Origin: Sulfuricella sp.
GTDB taxonomy: Bacteria; Pseudomonadota; Gammaproteobacteria; Burkholderiales; Sulfuricellaceae
Length of the DNA stretch: 64,000 nucleotides
Reading direction: 5' to 3'
Assembly (NCBI GenBank): GCA_023266195.1
Contig: JAHFRP010000007.1
Location: 114,764-178,763, forward strand
In this document: piece after piece, positions 54,453-64,000 of the stretch
Layout: every line of letters begins with the position of its first letter
Numbering within the stretch: the stretch's first letter is position 1
Made by a program: the position numbers and the translations under genes
The notes under the pieces: model-generated
Databases searched by the model: none
The model's input: only the letters and a program-made list of their open reading frames with translations
Told to the model about the DNA's origin: nothing

Positions 54453-54468
54453 TGGCACGACAAATGCT
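54453..54468 (+). promoter_or_regulatory. Sigma-54 promoter
   Basis: TGGCACG-ACAA-ATGCT matches the RpoN consensus (TGGCACG-N4-TTGCW), with the GG and GC dinucleotides 12 bp apart. It lies about 50 bp upstream of the putative porin start. Confidence 0.85.
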
Positions 54469-54514
54469 GGGTGTATCGCGAGGCTCATCTCAATTATTAC
54501 TCGAAAGGGAAAAA

Positions 54515-55321
54515 ATGCGTAAAATTTCTCATGCGCTGGTTCTGGCCAGCGCCATCGTTCTGCCTTCCGTCATGATCGCGTCGTCGGCCAGCGCCGAAGA
54601 AGCTGCCGCGGCAGCGCCGACCCCGGAACACACGCTCACCGCCAACGTCGGTGTGTTCAGCCAGTACATCTACCGCGGCCTGATCCAGACCAACGAAAAA
54701 CCCGCCCTGCAAGGCGGCTTCGACTACGTCCACTCCAGCGGCTTCTACGCCGGCGTCTGGGGTTCCAACGTGAGCTGGATCTCCGATGCGGCGCCCGGCG
54801 TTAGCGCCAGCCTGGAATTGGACACCTATCTTGGCTTCAAGAACGCCTTCGGCGGTGGCGATTTCAACTATGACGTGGGCTTCCTGCGCTACAACTATCC
54901 GGGCAATTACTCCCTGGCCCCGGCAGGTTATGTGAAACCCGATACCAATGAAATTTACGGCGCGATCGGCTACAAATGGTTCACTCTCAAGTATTCCCAC
55001 GCCATCAGCGACATCTTCGGTTTCGCCAACAGCAAGAATACCGACTACCTCGACCTGTCCGCCAACTTCGAAGTGATGGACAAGCTGACCCTCGGGCTGC
55101 ACGCGGGCAAGCAGAAGTTCCATGGCGACGTCGCCGGCGTTTCCAACGATTCGCTGTTCACCTACGACGATTACAAGGTGTCTCTGACCAAGGCCATCAA
55201 CGATTACTCGGTAGGCGTGGCATTCACCGGCACCAATGCTAAGGCTGCCAATTACACCAACGCATTCGGCAAGAACATGGGCCGCAGCGAAGCCACGGTT
55301 TTCGTGTCCCGGACGTTCTAA
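54515..55321 (+). CDS. TorF-type putative outer-membrane porin/channel
   Basis: This 268-residue exported protein has a signal peptide (MRKISHALVLASAIVLPSVM…ASSASA-EE) followed by an Ala-rich stretch and a beta-barrel-like region: HTLTANVGVFSQYIYRGLIQTNEKPALQGGFDY, YAGVWGSNVSWI, LELDTYLGFK, and a terminal Phe (SRTF) typical of outer-membrane barrels. The YIYRG signature fits the family annotated as TorF putative porins. The gene sits under an NtrC/sigma-54 promoter and directly before glnK-amtB, so uptake of ammonium or another nitrogen source across the outer membrane is inferred. The start follows AAAGGGA. Confidence 0.85.
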   Translation: MRKISHALVLASAIVLPSVMIASSASAEEAAAAAPTPEHTLTANVGVFSQYIYRGLIQTNEKPALQGGFDYVHSSGFYAGVWGSNVSWISDAAPGVSASLELDTYLGFKNAFGGGDFNYDVGFLRYNYPGNYSLAPAGYVKPDTNEIYGAIGYKWFTLKYSHAISDIFGFANSKNTDYLDLSANFEVMDKLTLGLHAGKQKFHGDVAGVSNDSLFTYDDYKVSLTKAINDYSVGVAFTGTNAKAANYTNAFGKNMGRSEATVFVSRTF

Positions 55322-55350
55322 ACCGGTTTGCCGATCTGAATCCTGTTTGA

Positions 55351-55701
<351 letters not shown>

Positions 55702-55720
55702 TAAAAAGGAGCTAGCCATA

Positions 55721-57142
55721 ATGAAAAAAATGTTGAGTATGCTCGCCGTGCTGGGAATGCTGGGCTTCTCCAGCCTGACGCTGGCCGATGAGGCCGCCGC
55801 TCCCGCTGCCGCACCTGCCGCCGCGGCACCTGCTGCCCCCGCCGCCGCCGCGCCTGCGGCCGCCGCTCCGGCAGCGGCACCCGCCGCACCCGCGCCGGTG
55901 GCGCAGAAGCTGGACAGCGGCAACACCGCCTGGATGCTGACATCCACCGCCCTGGTGCTGCTGATGACCATCCCCGGCCTGGCGCTGTTCTACGGCGGCA
56001 TGGTGCGCAAGAAAAACGTGCTCGCCACGCTGATGCAGAGTTTCTCCATCACCGCGCTGGTCACGGTGTTGTGGATGGTCGCCGGCTACAGCATCGCTTT
56101 CCGCGACGGCGGGCCCTGGCTCGGCGGTTTCGACCGCCTGTTCCTCAACGGCATGGGCTTGAATGCGATGGCGGGTACCGACGGTGCGAACATCCCTGAA
56201 TCCGTGTTCATGATGTTCCAGATGACCTTCGCCATCATTACCCCGGCGCTGATCGCCGGCGCCTTCGCCGACCGCATGAAGTTCTCCGCCATGCTGTGGT
56301 TCATGGGCATCTGGTCGCTGGCGGTGTACGCTCCGGTCGCGCACTGGGTGTGGGGCACGAGCTCCGATCCGGCGGTGCAGGGCTGGCTCGTCACCAAAGG
56401 CGTGCTCGACTACGCCGGCGGCACCGTGGTGCACATCAACGCCGGTATCGCCGGCCTGGTGGCCGCGATCGTGCTGGGCAAACGCATCGGCTACGGCCGC
56501 GAGCCGATGGCGCCGCACAATCTGGTGCTGACCATCGTCGGCGCTGCCATGCTGTGGGTGGGCTGGTTCGGCTTCAACGCGGGTTCCGCCGTGGCCGCCG
56601 ACGGCCGTGCCGGCATGGCGATGGCGACGACGCAGATCGCCACCGCCGCCGCCGCGCTGTCCTGGATGTTCGCCGAGTGGCTGGGCAAGGGCAAACCGAG
56701 CGTGCTGGGCATCGCTTCCGGCGCAGTGGCCGGCCTGGTTGCCGTTACTCCCGCATCCGGCTTCGTCGGCCCGATGGGCGCGCTGATCATCGGCCTGGTC
56801 GCCGGCGTGGTGTGCTTCTGGAGCGCCACCGGTTTGAAGAGAATGCTCGGCTATGACGACTCGCTCGACGCCTTCGGCGTGCACGGCGTTGGCGGTATGG
56901 TCGGCGCCATCCTCACCGGCGTGTTCGCGGTGAAGGACATCGGCGGCACCGCCGGCATGCTGGAAGGCAACGGCGGCCAAGTCGCCATCCAATTGCTGGG
57001 CGTCGGCGTCACGGTAGCCTACAGCCTGGTGATGACCTTCATCATCCTCAAGGTGATCGATGTGGCCATTGGTCTGCGCGTCTCCGAAGAAGAAGAGCGC
57101 GAAGGTCTGGACGTTGCCCTGCACGGCGAGCACGTCGAATAA
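55721..57142 (+). CDS. amtB: Ammonium transporter AmtB
   Basis: This inner-membrane ammonium channel has 473 residues with a signal peptide (MKKMLSMLAVLGMLGFSSLTLA) and a long Ala/Pro linker (about residues 24-62, unusually repetitive), then eleven TM segments. Motifs include ALFYGGMVRKKNVLATLMQSF, FQMTFAIITPALIAGAFADRMKF, HWVWG, GGTVVHINAGIAGLVAA (first pore His), NLVLTIVGAAMLWVGWFGFNAGSA and DDSLDAFGVHGVGGMVGAILTGVF (second pore His). It ends at a strong terminator. Confidence 0.97.
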   Translation: MKKMLSMLAVLGMLGFSSLTLADEAAAPAAAPAAAAPAAPAAAAPAAAAPAAAPAAPAPVAQKLDSGNTAWMLTSTALVLLMTIPGLALFYGGMVRKKNVLATLMQSFSITALVTVLWMVAGYSIAFRDGGPWLGGFDRLFLNGMGLNAMAGTDGANIPESVFMMFQMTFAIITPALIAGAFADRMKFSAMLWFMGIWSLAVYAPVAHWVWGTSSDPAVQGWLVTKGVLDYAGGTVVHINAGIAGLVAAIVLGKRIGYGREPMAPHNLVLTIVGAAMLWVGWFGFNAGSAVAADGRAGMAMATTQIATAAAALSWMFAEWLGKGKPSVLGIASGAVAGLVAVTPASGFVGPMGALIIGLVAGVVCFWSATGLKRMLGYDDSLDAFGVHGVGGMVGAILTGVFAVKDIGGTAGMLEGNGGQVAIQLLGVGVTVAYSLVMTFIILKVIDVAIGLRVSEEEEREGLDVALHGEHVE

Positions 57143-57168
57143 CGAACTTCTCCTGCTGCAACCCAATT

Positions 57169-57193
57169 GGGGCGCCTCGTGCGCCCCTTTTTT
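57169..57193 (+). terminator. Intrinsic terminator after amtB
   Basis: Stem GGGGCGC / GCGCCCC with a CTCGT loop followed by six T residues, about 25 bp after the amtB stop. Confidence 0.9.
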
Positions 57194-57230
57194 ATGTGGG
57201 TCAGGCTTTCTCGCCCGTGCGAACAGCGCC

Positions 57231-57355
57231 CTCTCCCTAACCCTCTCCCGCAAGCGGGAGAGGGGACGATCGCCCTCTCTCGACTTGGCTGGCGTAGTTT
57301 GCCAGCCTAGTCGAATGGCTAGTAGTTTTATCAGAGAGTTGGAGAGAGGGTTGGC
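57231..57355. repeat. Cluster of nested hairpins downstream of amtB
   Basis: CTCTCCCGC-AA-GCGGGAGAG (57243-57262) is followed by a large imperfect stem around CGACTTGGCTGGC / GCCAGCCTAGTCG (57281-57313), and CCCTCTCTC / GAGAGAGGG arms enclose the latter. No gene is present between 57143 and 57443. Confidence 0.6.
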
Positions 57356-57443
57356 TGCCGCTGGCGGCCACTCCTCGCGGGTGCAGCCTGACATGTACGG
57401 CTCAAGCCGTACCCACAAGTCTTGCCCACCAGCCGCGTACCGG

Positions 57444-57953
57444 TTACAGCAAGCTTTCGATCAAGGCATGGAGTTTGGCGAAATCCGGTTCGCCGACGTA
57501 TTGCTGGACGATTTGCCCCTGCTTGTCGACGACGAACGAAGTCGGCGTCAGGCTGACGTTGCCGAACGCCTGGGCAGCCGCGCCGCCGGCATCGAGCGCG
57601 ACGGTAAACGGCAGATGGTTTTTTTTCGCAAACTGGCGGACGTATTCCGGCGGGTCGTAGCTCATCGCCACGGCGACGGTTTCCAGACCACGGCCGTGGT
57701 ATTTTTGGTATGTCGCCACCAGATCGGGCATTTCCTTGATGCAGCCGGGGCAGCTGGTCGCCCAGAAATTCACCAGCACCACCTTGCCGCGCAGGCTGTC
57801 GAGTGCGATTTTGTCGCCGTCGAGGGTCGAGAATATGGCTCGCGGCGCGGCGGGCTTTTGCCCCAGCAGCAAAGCCAGCACACCGGCCAGCGCCACGATG
57901 GCGAGCACGGCGACAATCAGTTTGTTGCGGCGGGGGGAGGCAGTCGTATTCAT
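57444..57953 (-). CDS. TlpA/ResA-like membrane-anchored thioredoxin
   Basis: The 169-residue protein has one N-terminal TM anchor (KLIVAVLAIVALAGVLALLLG) and a periplasmic redoxin domain: RGKVVLVNFWATSCPGCIKEMPDLV with the redox pair in SCPGC (about residues 75-78), GLETVAVAMSYDPPEYVRQFAKK, and the cis-Pro in SLTPTSFVVD. It is a second TlpA-like protein in the window, distinct from the one after dsbD, with a serine replacing the first residue of the usual WCxxC tryptophan-cysteine pair context (WATSCPGC). The start at 57953 is chosen over an ATG 8 codons upstream. Confidence 0.88.
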   Translation of the reverse strand: MNTTASPRRNKLIVAVLAIVALAGVLALLLGQKPAAPRAIFSTLDGDKIALDSLRGKVVLVNFWATSCPGCIKEMPDLVATYQKYHGRGLETVAVAMSYDPPEYVRQFAKKNHLPFTVALDAGGAAAQAFGNVSLTPTSFVVDKQGQIVQQYVGEPDFAKLHALIESLL

Positions 57954-58133
57954 GTTCTTCCGTTCAATTCGATTCATGACCGCCGCTATTGTCTGGATTT
58001 TCCCCGGCTTTGTCACGCCCACGCGTTGAGCGCAGGCAAACGCGGACGCCGAGGCTCTGGTCTGATATAAGACTTGACCGCCGAATTGAGCTAGAATTTA
58101 TCGTTTACGGCAACCGATGCCCATCCACCGACT

Positions 58134-61100
58134 ATGACCACCGCACGCCTCCGGGAAATCCCCTACAACTACACTTCTTTTTCCGACCGCGAAATCGTCA
58201 TTCGCCTGCTCGGCGAGGAAGCCTGGGAAGTGCTCGACAAGCTGCGCGCGGAGCGCAAGACCGGGCGTTCGGCGCGCATGCTGTTCGAGGTGCTGGGCGA
58301 TATCTGGGTGGTTTCGCGCAACCCTTATCTGCAGGACGACCTGCTCGCCAACCCGAAGCGCCGCGATGCCCTGATCGGCGCGTTGCGTCACCGCCTGCGG
58401 GCGATCGAAGAGCGCCGCCAGGACAACGAATCCGTCAAGCTGCTGCTTGACCGCGGCGTCGCGGCGGTGGACCGGTTCGAGGCCGATTTCGCGCACACCG
58501 CGCGCCTGCGCCGCCAGGTGCTGAAAAAGCTGCTGCACCACACTCGCCGCGACAACATCCAGTTCGACGGCCTGGCGCGGGTGTCGCACGTCACGGACGC
58601 CACCGACTGGCGCGTCGAATACCCCTTCGTCGTGCTCCATCCCGATACCGAGGAAGAAATCGCCCCGCTGGTGAGGAGCTGCATCGAGCTCGGGCTGACC
58701 CTGATCCCGCGCGGCGGCGGCACCGGCTACACCGGCGGCGCGGTGCCGCTGGACAAGATGTCGGCGGTGATCAACACCGAAAAACTGGACCGCCACAACG
58801 GCGTCGAGCTGGTCAGTCTGCCCGGCGTGGCGGAAGTGGTGCCGACCATCCGCTGCGGCGCGGGCGTGGTCACGCGGCGCGTGATGGAAACGGCGGATGC
58901 GGCCGGCTGCGTGTTCGCGGTGGACCCGACTTCGGCCGATGCTTCCTGCATCGGCGGCAACGTGGCGATGAACGCCGGCGGAAAAAAGGCCGTGCTGTGG
59001 GGTACCGCGCTCGACAACCTGGCTTCGTGGCGGATGGTGGACCCGGACGGCAACTGGCTGGAGGTGGCGCGCCTCGATCACAACCTGGGCAAGATCCACG
59101 ACACCGAAATTGCGCGCTTTCGCATCAGCCGTTACAGCGCCGACGGCAAGACGGCCAAGTCCGAGGAAATTCTCGAAATTCCCGGCAGTCATTTCCGCAA
59201 GGCCGGCCTCGGCAAGGACGTCACCGACAAGTTCCTCGCCGGCCTGCCCGGCGTGCAGAAGGAGGGCTGCGACGGCGTCGTCACGTCGGCGCGCTTCATC
59301 CTGCACCGCATGCCCACACAGGTCCGCACCGTGTGCCTGGAATTTTTCGGCCAGATGCACAACGCGGTGCCGGCCATCGTCGAAATCAAGGATTACCTCG
59401 ACGTCCATCCCCACGCCGTGCTGGCTGGGCTGGAGCATCTCGACGAACGCTACGTCAAGGCGGTCGGCTACGCCACCAAGGCGAACCGCGCCGAGCGCCC
59501 GAAAATGGTGCTGCTGGCCGACATCGCCAGCGACGACGAAGCCACCGTAGGCGCGGTCGCCTCGCACATCGTCCAGCTCGCCAATGCGCGCGGCGGCGAA
59601 GGCTTTATCGCCGTCAGCGCCGAAGCGCGCAAGAAATTCTGGCTCGACCGCGGCCGTACCGCCGCCATCGCCGCCCACACCAACGCCTTCAAGGTCAACG
59701 AGGACGTGGTCATCCCGCTGCCGCGCATGGCCGACTATACCGACGGCATCGAACGCATCAACATCGAGCTTTCGACCCGGAACAAGCTGAAGCTGCTGGA
59801 CGCGCTGGAGGAATTCCTGCGCGGCGAGCTGCCGCTTTACCGCGACGAGGATACCGGTGTGCTGCCCGACGCCGAGCTGCTCGGCAACCGGCGCGAGGCC
59901 GCGCTGGCCCTGATCGCCGACACGCGCCGGCGCTGGACGTGGCTGCTGGACAACCTCGACGCGCCGCTTGCCGGCTCCGGCTTCGAGCCGGAAGCGCCTA
60001 ATCCGGCACAGGACAGCGTCTTCCACGCGCTGCAGGACCACACCATCCGCGTTTCATGGAAGAAGGAAGTGCGCGCCGAGCTGCACCGCATCTTCACCGG
60101 GCGCGAGTACCCGCCGATCCTGGAAAAATGCGACGCCATCCACAACCAGGTGCTGAAAAGCCGGGTGTTCGTCGCCCTGCACATGCATGCCGGCGACGGC
60201 AACGTGCACACCAACATTCCGGTCAACTCCGACGACTACGAAATGCTGCGCGCCGCCAACCAGGCGGTGGCGCGCATCATGCGCCTCGCCACCGAGCTCG
60301 GCGGGGTGATTTCGGGCGAGCACGGCATCGGCATCACCAAGCTGGAATTCCTCGAACCGGCGGTCATCGAAACTTTCGCCGCCTACAAGGCCAAGGTCGA
60401 TCCGCACGGCCACTTCAACCGCGGCAAGCTGATGGCCGGCGCGGATTTGCGCAACGCCTACACGCCCAGCTTCAACCTGCTCGAAGTCGAGTCGTTGATC
60501 ATGGAGCAAAGCGAGATCGGCGGCATTGCCGACTCGATCAAGGATTGCCTGCGCTGCGGCAAGTGCAAGCCTGTGTGCAGCACCCACATCCCACGCGCCA
60601 ACCTGCTGTACTCCCCGCGCAACAAGATTCTCGCCACCAGCCTTCTGGTCGAGGCCTTCCTGTACGAGGAGCAGACCCGGCGCGGGGTTTCGCTCAAGCA
60701 TTTCGACGAGTTCAACGATGTCGCCGACCATTGCACAGTGTGCCACAAGTGCGTCACGCCCTGCCCGGTGGACATCGACTTCGGCGACGTGTCGATCGCC
60801 ATGCGCAACTTCCTGCGCAAGCAGGGCAAGAAAAAATTCAATCCCGGCAGCTTCGCCGCGATGCTGTTCCTCAACGCCACCGACCCGACCACCATCAAGG
60901 CGATCCGCAAGGTCTTGATCGAATGGGGCTACGCCGGCCAGCGCCTGGGCTACCAGCTGGCCAAGCGCTTCGGCCTGATCGGCGGGCAGACCCGGCATCC
61001 GCCCGCGACTGTGGGCCAAGCGCCGCTCAAGGCGCAGGTCATCCACATCGTCAACAAGCCGCTGCCGCGGGGCCTGCCGACGAAGACTTCGCGCGCCCTG

Positions 61101-61946
61101 CTCGGCCTGGACGACCCGACCATGGTGCCGGTGATTCGCAATGCCGCGAAGCTCAGCGAGGATTCCGACGCCGTGTTCTATTTCCCCGGCTGCGGCTCGG
61201 AGCGGCTGTTTTCCCAGGTCGGCCTCGCCACCCAGGCGATGCTGTACCATCTCGGCGCGCAAACCGTGCTGCCGCCCGGCTACCTGTGCTGCGGCTATCC
61301 GCAGACCTCGGCCGGCAACGACGACAGGGGGCAGGCGATCACCACCGCCAACCGCGTGCTGTTCCACCGCGTCGCCAACACCCTCAACTACCTCGACATC
61401 AAGACCGTGATCGTGTCCTGCGGCACCTGCATGGATCAGCTGCTGAAGTACCAGTTCGACAAGATATTCCCTGGCTGCCGGCTGCTCGACATCCACGAAT
61501 ACATGATGGAGAAGGGGTTGAAACTGGACGGCGGGAGCGGCACCCGCTACATGTACCACGACCCCTGCCACACGCCGATCAAGGCCTACAACCCGCTCAA
61601 GGTGGCGAACGAACTGCTGGGCGGCGGGGTCCGGTTGTCCGACCGCTGCTGCGGCGAATCCGGTACTTTCGCCGTGGCCCGGCCCGACATCGCCACCCAG
61701 GTGCGCTCCCGCAAACAGGAGGAAATCCAGAAGGTTGCCGCCGAAATCGGCGGCGATGCCGCCAACATTAAATTATTGACATCCTGCCCGTCTTGCCTTC
61801 AGGGGATAGCCCGCTACAATGATGACACAGGAATAGAGGTGGACTACATCGTGGTGGAAATGGCGCGCCACCTCCTGGGCGAGAACTGGCTGGCCGATTA
61901 CGTGTCGAAGGCCAACAACGGCGGCATCGAGCGGGTATTGCTGTAG
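58134..61946 (+). CDS. DUF3683/FAD-linked oxidase/Fe-S oxidoreductase fusion protein
   Basis: This large (1270 residues) cytoplasmic or membrane-peripheral oxidoreductase probably oxidises a 2-hydroxy acid such as D-lactate or glycolate; the substrate is not identified. N-terminal DUF3683 ([21 protein letters not shown]) is followed by FAD_binding_4 ([19 protein letters not shown]…[18 protein letters not shown]), FAD-oxidase C ([27 protein letters not shown]), two Fe4S4 motifs ([11 protein letters not shown] near 804; [11 protein letters not shown] near 867), and two CCG domains ([10 protein letters not shown] near 1052; [10 protein letters not shown] near 1171). In E. coli GlcD and GlcF are separate proteins; here all functions are in one chain. 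Confidence 0.93.
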   Translation: MTTARLREIPYNYTSFSDREIVIRLLGEEAWEVLDKLRAERKTGRSARMLFEVLGDIWVVSRNPYLQDDLLANPKRRDALIGALRHRLRAIEERRQDNESVKLLLDRGVAAVDRFEADFAHTARLRRQVLKKLLHHTRRDNIQFDGLARVSHVTDATDWRVEYPFVVLHPDTEEEIAPLVRSCIELGLTLIPRGGGTGYTGGAVPLDKMSAVINTEKLDRHNGVELVSLPGVAEVVPTIRCGAGVVTRRVMETADAAGCVFAVDPTSADASCIGGNVAMNAGGKKAVLWGTALDNLASWRMVDPDGNWLEVARLDHNLGKIHDTEIARFRISRYSADGKTAKSEEILEIPGSHFRKAGLGKDVTDKFLAGLPGVQKEGCDGVVTSARFILHRMPTQVRTVCLEFFGQMHNAVPAIVEIKDYLDVHPHAVLAGLEHLDERYVKAVGYATKANRAERPKMVLLADIASDDEATVGAVASHIVQLANARGGEGFIAVSAEARKKFWLDRGRTAAIAAHTNAFKVNEDVVIPLPRMADYTDGIERINIELSTRNKLKLLDALEEFLRGELPLYRDEDTGVLPDAELLGNRREAALALIADTRRRWTWLLDNLDAPLAGSGFEPEAPNPAQDSVFHALQDHTIRVSWKKEVRAELHRIFTGREYPPILEKCDAIHNQVLKSRVFVALHMHAGDGNVHTNIPVNSDDYEMLRAANQAVARIMRLATELGGVISGEHGIGITKLEFLEPAVIETFAAYKAKVDPHGHFNRGKLMAGADLRNAYTPSFNLLEVESLIMEQSEIGGIADSIKDCLRCGKCKPVCSTHIPRANLLYSPRNKILATSLLVEAFLYEEQTRRGVSLKHFDEFNDVADHCTVCHKCVTPCPVDIDFGDVSIAMRNFLRKQGKKKFNPGSFAAMLFLNATDPTTIKAIRKVLIEWGYAGQRLGYQLAKRFGLIGGQTRHPPATVGQAPLKAQVIHIVNKPLPRGLPTKTSRALLGLDDPTMVPVIRNAAKLSEDSDAVFYFPGCGSERLFSQVGLATQAMLYHLGAQTVLPPGYLCCGYPQTSAGNDDRGQAITTANRVLFHRVANTLNYLDIKTVIVSCGTCMDQLLKYQFDKIFPGCRLLDIHEYMMEKGLKLDGGSGTRYMYHDPCHTPIKAYNPLKVANELLGGGVRLSDRCCGESGTFAVARPDIATQVRSRKQEEIQKVAAEIGGDAANIKLLTSCPSCLQGIARYNDDTGIEVDYIVVEMARHLLGENWLADYVSKANNGGIERVLL

Positions 61947-62037
61947 GGCGGTTGTGAGCGGGCAGCGATTGGTCGTCAGCAACAACCCGTCGCCGGCTGG
62001 AACTGACTGCCGAACACTGAACTCATACGGAGGCTTC

Positions 62038-63651
62038 ATGACCGCGCTCCCGTTTTCCGAATCTCCGCAAACATCGCCCCAATTCCGCGATGCCGCCGGC
62101 TGCAAGCTCTGGCTGAAAAGCTTGCAGCTGGCGCGCGTCGCGCTGGCCCACACCACCCTCACGGCCCAGCTGGAACTCATCAATCGCAGCGCTATCGCTC
62201 CGCTGGAGCGGCTCAGAATCAACGAACTGCTGCGCGAGCCGGTCGCCTTTCTGCAACTCGAAATGGCAAAAAAATACTTCGGCAGGCCGGTGCCGCTCGA
62301 AGAGGCCCAGCATAACGTCTGGAACAGTGTCGTCGCGCTGTGGGCGGCCATGGGCGCGGCATACCGGCTCTCCTTGCAGTCCTGCCTGGAAAACGACCGG
62401 GAGTTGTCCGCGCATATTGCCCTGATCACCCAGCGCTGCCTGCGCTACACCGGGCTGCAAATGCTGGAATACTATCGCGCCTACCGCGAGATCGACGCGG
62501 CGTTATGGCGGCGGGCGCATGAATTGTACGTCCTGGCGCGACGGCTGGATTATGCCGAACTGCCGGTAAAGGACAGCCTGAACACCCATGGCGACATCCT
62601 CACCTGCGGCGCCGTCTATGCCCGGATATTGCTTACCGACCTGGCCGATTCCTACCGCTTGACCTCCAAGCAGCTCGCCCAGCTCGACCGCTGGCTGGAA
62701 ACATGGGCGGCGCGCGCCGCGGTGGTGGGCGCGCCGCCGGAAGATTCCGCCCTGGCGCGGGTGGGGGTCGATCTGGCCGGCTCGTCCGGCCCCGTCATCC
62801 TCGACGGCCAATCCCTGGCCCATCCTTGCTATCTCGACACCGACCGGTTCGCCGCCACGTTCCGCAAACGCATCAAGCTGCTCCGGAAAGGCGAACCGCC
62901 GGCGGCGCTGGGCTTGGGCGAAGATTGCGTGCGGCCGGACTGCGAGGCGCTGCTGATCGAACTTTACCGGCGCTGGTTCGAAGCCGCGCCGAAACGTCGG
63001 AGCTTCACCCGCAGGCACGGGGCGGAAAAGGCACAGGTGGTGCTCGGCATGGCCACAATCCACTTCTTCGTAGGAGGGGAAAAACCCTTCAAACAGCCCG
63101 GCGAAAAGGAAAAACTCAGCAAGCGCGAAATCGAGGATCTGCAATTCTATGGCCGCATCAGCGATCAGACGGAAAAACTGCACGCGTCACAACTGGGTGT
63201 CGCGCCGGAAATCTGGCAGATTCAGGACGAAAGCGCACTCGGCTTCCGCCTGATGCGGGCGGACCGGGGCGGTTTGCGCATCGGCCCGAAGCAGCTCGTT
63301 GCCGTGCGCCCGGCCAACAGCGCCAACTATCTCCTCGGCATGATCAAATGGCTGATTTTTCCCGCCGACCAGGGGTTCCACATTGGCGTGCGCATCCTGC
63401 CCGGAGCGCCGCTCGCCGTCGCCGCGCAGCCGCGCTCGCTGGTGGCGGATGCCGCCAATAAGTTCGTCCAGGTCTTTCTGCTGCCGGATATGCCGGTCTT
63501 GCGCGAAACCTCTAGCCTGATCGTGCCGCCCGGCTGGTTCAGCCCCGGCAAGCAGCTGGAAATCCAGGGCAGCGATCGGTTTACCGTCAAGCTTCTCCAC
63601 CTGATCGAGAAAGGCAGCGATTACGAACGAGTGGGGTTTGTCAGGGTTTAG
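62038..63651 (+). CDS. Protein of unknown function (537 residues)
   Basis: I do not recognise the family. The protein has no signal peptide or TM helix. Residues 1-250 are strongly helical (CKLWLKSLQLARVALAHTTL, RAHELYVLARRLDYAE, LAQLDRWLETWAARAAVV); the centre has acidic and basic segments, and the C-terminal 150 residues are beta-rich (IGPKQLVAVRP, FHIGVRILPGAP, FTVKLLHLIEKGSDYERVGF), perhaps a PilZ-like or OB-type barrel, though no RxxxR motif is seen. The ATG at 62038 has a strong RBS (GGAGG, 5 nt). It follows the oxidoreductase by 90 bp and may be co-transcribed. Confidence 0.75.
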   Translation: MTALPFSESPQTSPQFRDAAGCKLWLKSLQLARVALAHTTLTAQLELINRSAIAPLERLRINELLREPVAFLQLEMAKKYFGRPVPLEEAQHNVWNSVVALWAAMGAAYRLSLQSCLENDRELSAHIALITQRCLRYTGLQMLEYYRAYREIDAALWRRAHELYVLARRLDYAELPVKDSLNTHGDILTCGAVYARILLTDLADSYRLTSKQLAQLDRWLETWAARAAVVGAPPEDSALARVGVDLAGSSGPVILDGQSLAHPCYLDTDRFAATFRKRIKLLRKGEPPAALGLGEDCVRPDCEALLIELYRRWFEAAPKRRSFTRRHGAEKAQVVLGMATIHFFVGGEKPFKQPGEKEKLSKREIEDLQFYGRISDQTEKLHASQLGVAPEIWQIQDESALGFRLMRADRGGLRIGPKQLVAVRPANSANYLLGMIKWLIFPADQGFHIGVRILPGAPLAVAAQPRSLVADAANKFVQVFLLPDMPVLRETSSLIVPPGWFSPGKQLEIQGSDRFTVKLLHLIEKGSDYERVGFVRV

Positions 63652-63710
63652 CGTATTTTAGACGCCGCTTCAGCCGCACGTGTCAGGTATGAAGCCGGCC
63701 CATTATCCCT

Positions 63711-63892
63711 AATCGGCTGCAAATCCGCCTGGGCAGTCCATATTTCGCCGCTTTTTTGGTCAATAGAACGACTATTGACCTGCAAAACCGGCAAAATCTG
63801 TCCTCGCTCAGCCGAATTTTGCGAGCACCCGCTTCGCGGCTTGCCTGCTTGACCCTCTGCGCTTCGATTCTTCAAGTCTGACAGGCTCCTAG
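63711..63892. mobile_element. MITE-like element, copy 3 (left end lost)
   Basis: From AATCGGCTGCAAATCCGCCT it follows copy 2 closely (TATTTCGCCGCTTTTTTGG, CTATTGACCTGCAAAACC, AAAATCTGTCCTCG, CAGCCGAATTTT). It then has about 35 extra bases (GCGAGCACCCGCTTCGCGGC…) before CTTCGATTCTTCAAGTC and a right terminus GACAGGCTCCTAG. The left inverted repeat is missing. Confidence 0.75.
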
Positions 63893-64000
63893 CCTGAATC
63901 TTTCATAAAACTGCTGTCGCGGAATTGTGCCGCCGAGGGGCTGGATTTTCAAATTTCGGACAACGACTCCCCCTACCCCCTTGCTGGGGGCCCTGCAGGT
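63893..64000. other. Right-end sequence, nothing recognised
   Basis: No open reading frame or structured element of note was seen in the last 108 bases apart from a short GGGGG/CCCCC-type stem (CCCCC…TTGCTGGGGG). Confidence 0.3.

Noticed and set aside
55800..55905. Tandem repeat in amtB as a phase-variation site
   Set aside because: The Ala/Pro codon repeats are imperfect and in frame. They encode a flexible linker, and slippage by whole codons would not switch the gene off.
57444..57953. Cytochrome c maturation protein CcmG
   Set aside because: There is no neighbouring ccm gene and the WCPxC/GVYGxPE pattern of CcmG is missing; a generic TlpA/ResA-like label is safer.
60054..61571. 505-residue minus-strand ORF
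   Set aside because: It is antisense to the Fe-S oxidoreductase and has shadow-type composition.

Overview
The window looks like a chromosomal segment of a GC-rich betaproteobacterium, probably of the Nitrosomonadales type. This is an inference from gene content and order. The supporting blocks are lptM-lysA opposite cyaY, argH-algZ-algR-hemCD-hemX-hemY, a glycine cleavage operon with a split P protein, pilGHIJ-chpA, a glnK-amtB pair, and the long DUF3683/FAD/Fe-S oxidoreductase. Almost all of it is housekeeping sequence. No prophage, integron, CRISPR array or plasmid function was seen. The accessory signal lies in intergenic repeats, two decayed IS5-type transposase fragments and three copies of a small terminal-inverted-repeat element.

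Layout. 1-2.8 kb: a TetR regulator cut by the window edge, lptM-lysA, cyaY and a small unknown protein. 2.8-11 kb: an S24-fold protein, argH, a LytS/AlgZ-type kinase with its LytTR regulator, a periplasmic thioredoxin-like protein, and hemC-hemD-hemX-hemY. 11-20 kb: a ferredoxin-type reductase, fxsA, cutA-dsbD-tlpA, aroQ, accB-accC, prmA and a zinc-ribbon membrane protein. 20-26 kb: a tandem glycine riboswitch with a terminator, then gcvT-gcvH-gcvPA-tpx-gcvPB, then dgkA. 26-34 kb: a glycosyltransferase, a PfkB kinase, a glycine-zipper lipoprotein, an olsBA-like ornithine-lipid pair, apaH, rep and a cytochrome c5. 34-39.7 kb: tRNA-Arg(CCG), an IS5 relic, waaC-waaA, tolC and a pcm-like methyltransferase. 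39.7-42.7 kb: a MITE-like element, a TPP riboswitch, thiC and uppP. 42.7-52 kb: the type IV pilus chemotaxis-like operon pilGHIJ-chpA and a second IS5 relic. 52-57 kb: comM, ubiK, a putative porin, glnK and amtB. 57-64 kb: a TlpA-like thioredoxin, the 1270-residue oxidoreductase, a 537-residue unknown protein and the third MITE-like copy.

Regulation visible in the DNA ties several blocks together. The same perfect 18-bp palindrome sits in the same position inside the tetR promoter and the tolC promoter 38 kb away, so the TetR protein probably represses itself and the outer-membrane efflux channel. The putative porin/glnK/amtB unit has an NtrC site, an IHF site and a sigma-54 promoter in textbook order. 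11-bp-phased Pho-box repeats lie before the olsBA-like pair and, more weakly, before the glycosyltransferase, which suggests membrane-lipid remodelling under phosphate limitation. Riboswitches for glycine and TPP control gcv and thiC.

Limits: everything was read by eye. Family names rest on recognisable motifs and overall sequence. Start sites are chosen from RBS position and signal-peptide placement. No database search was run.
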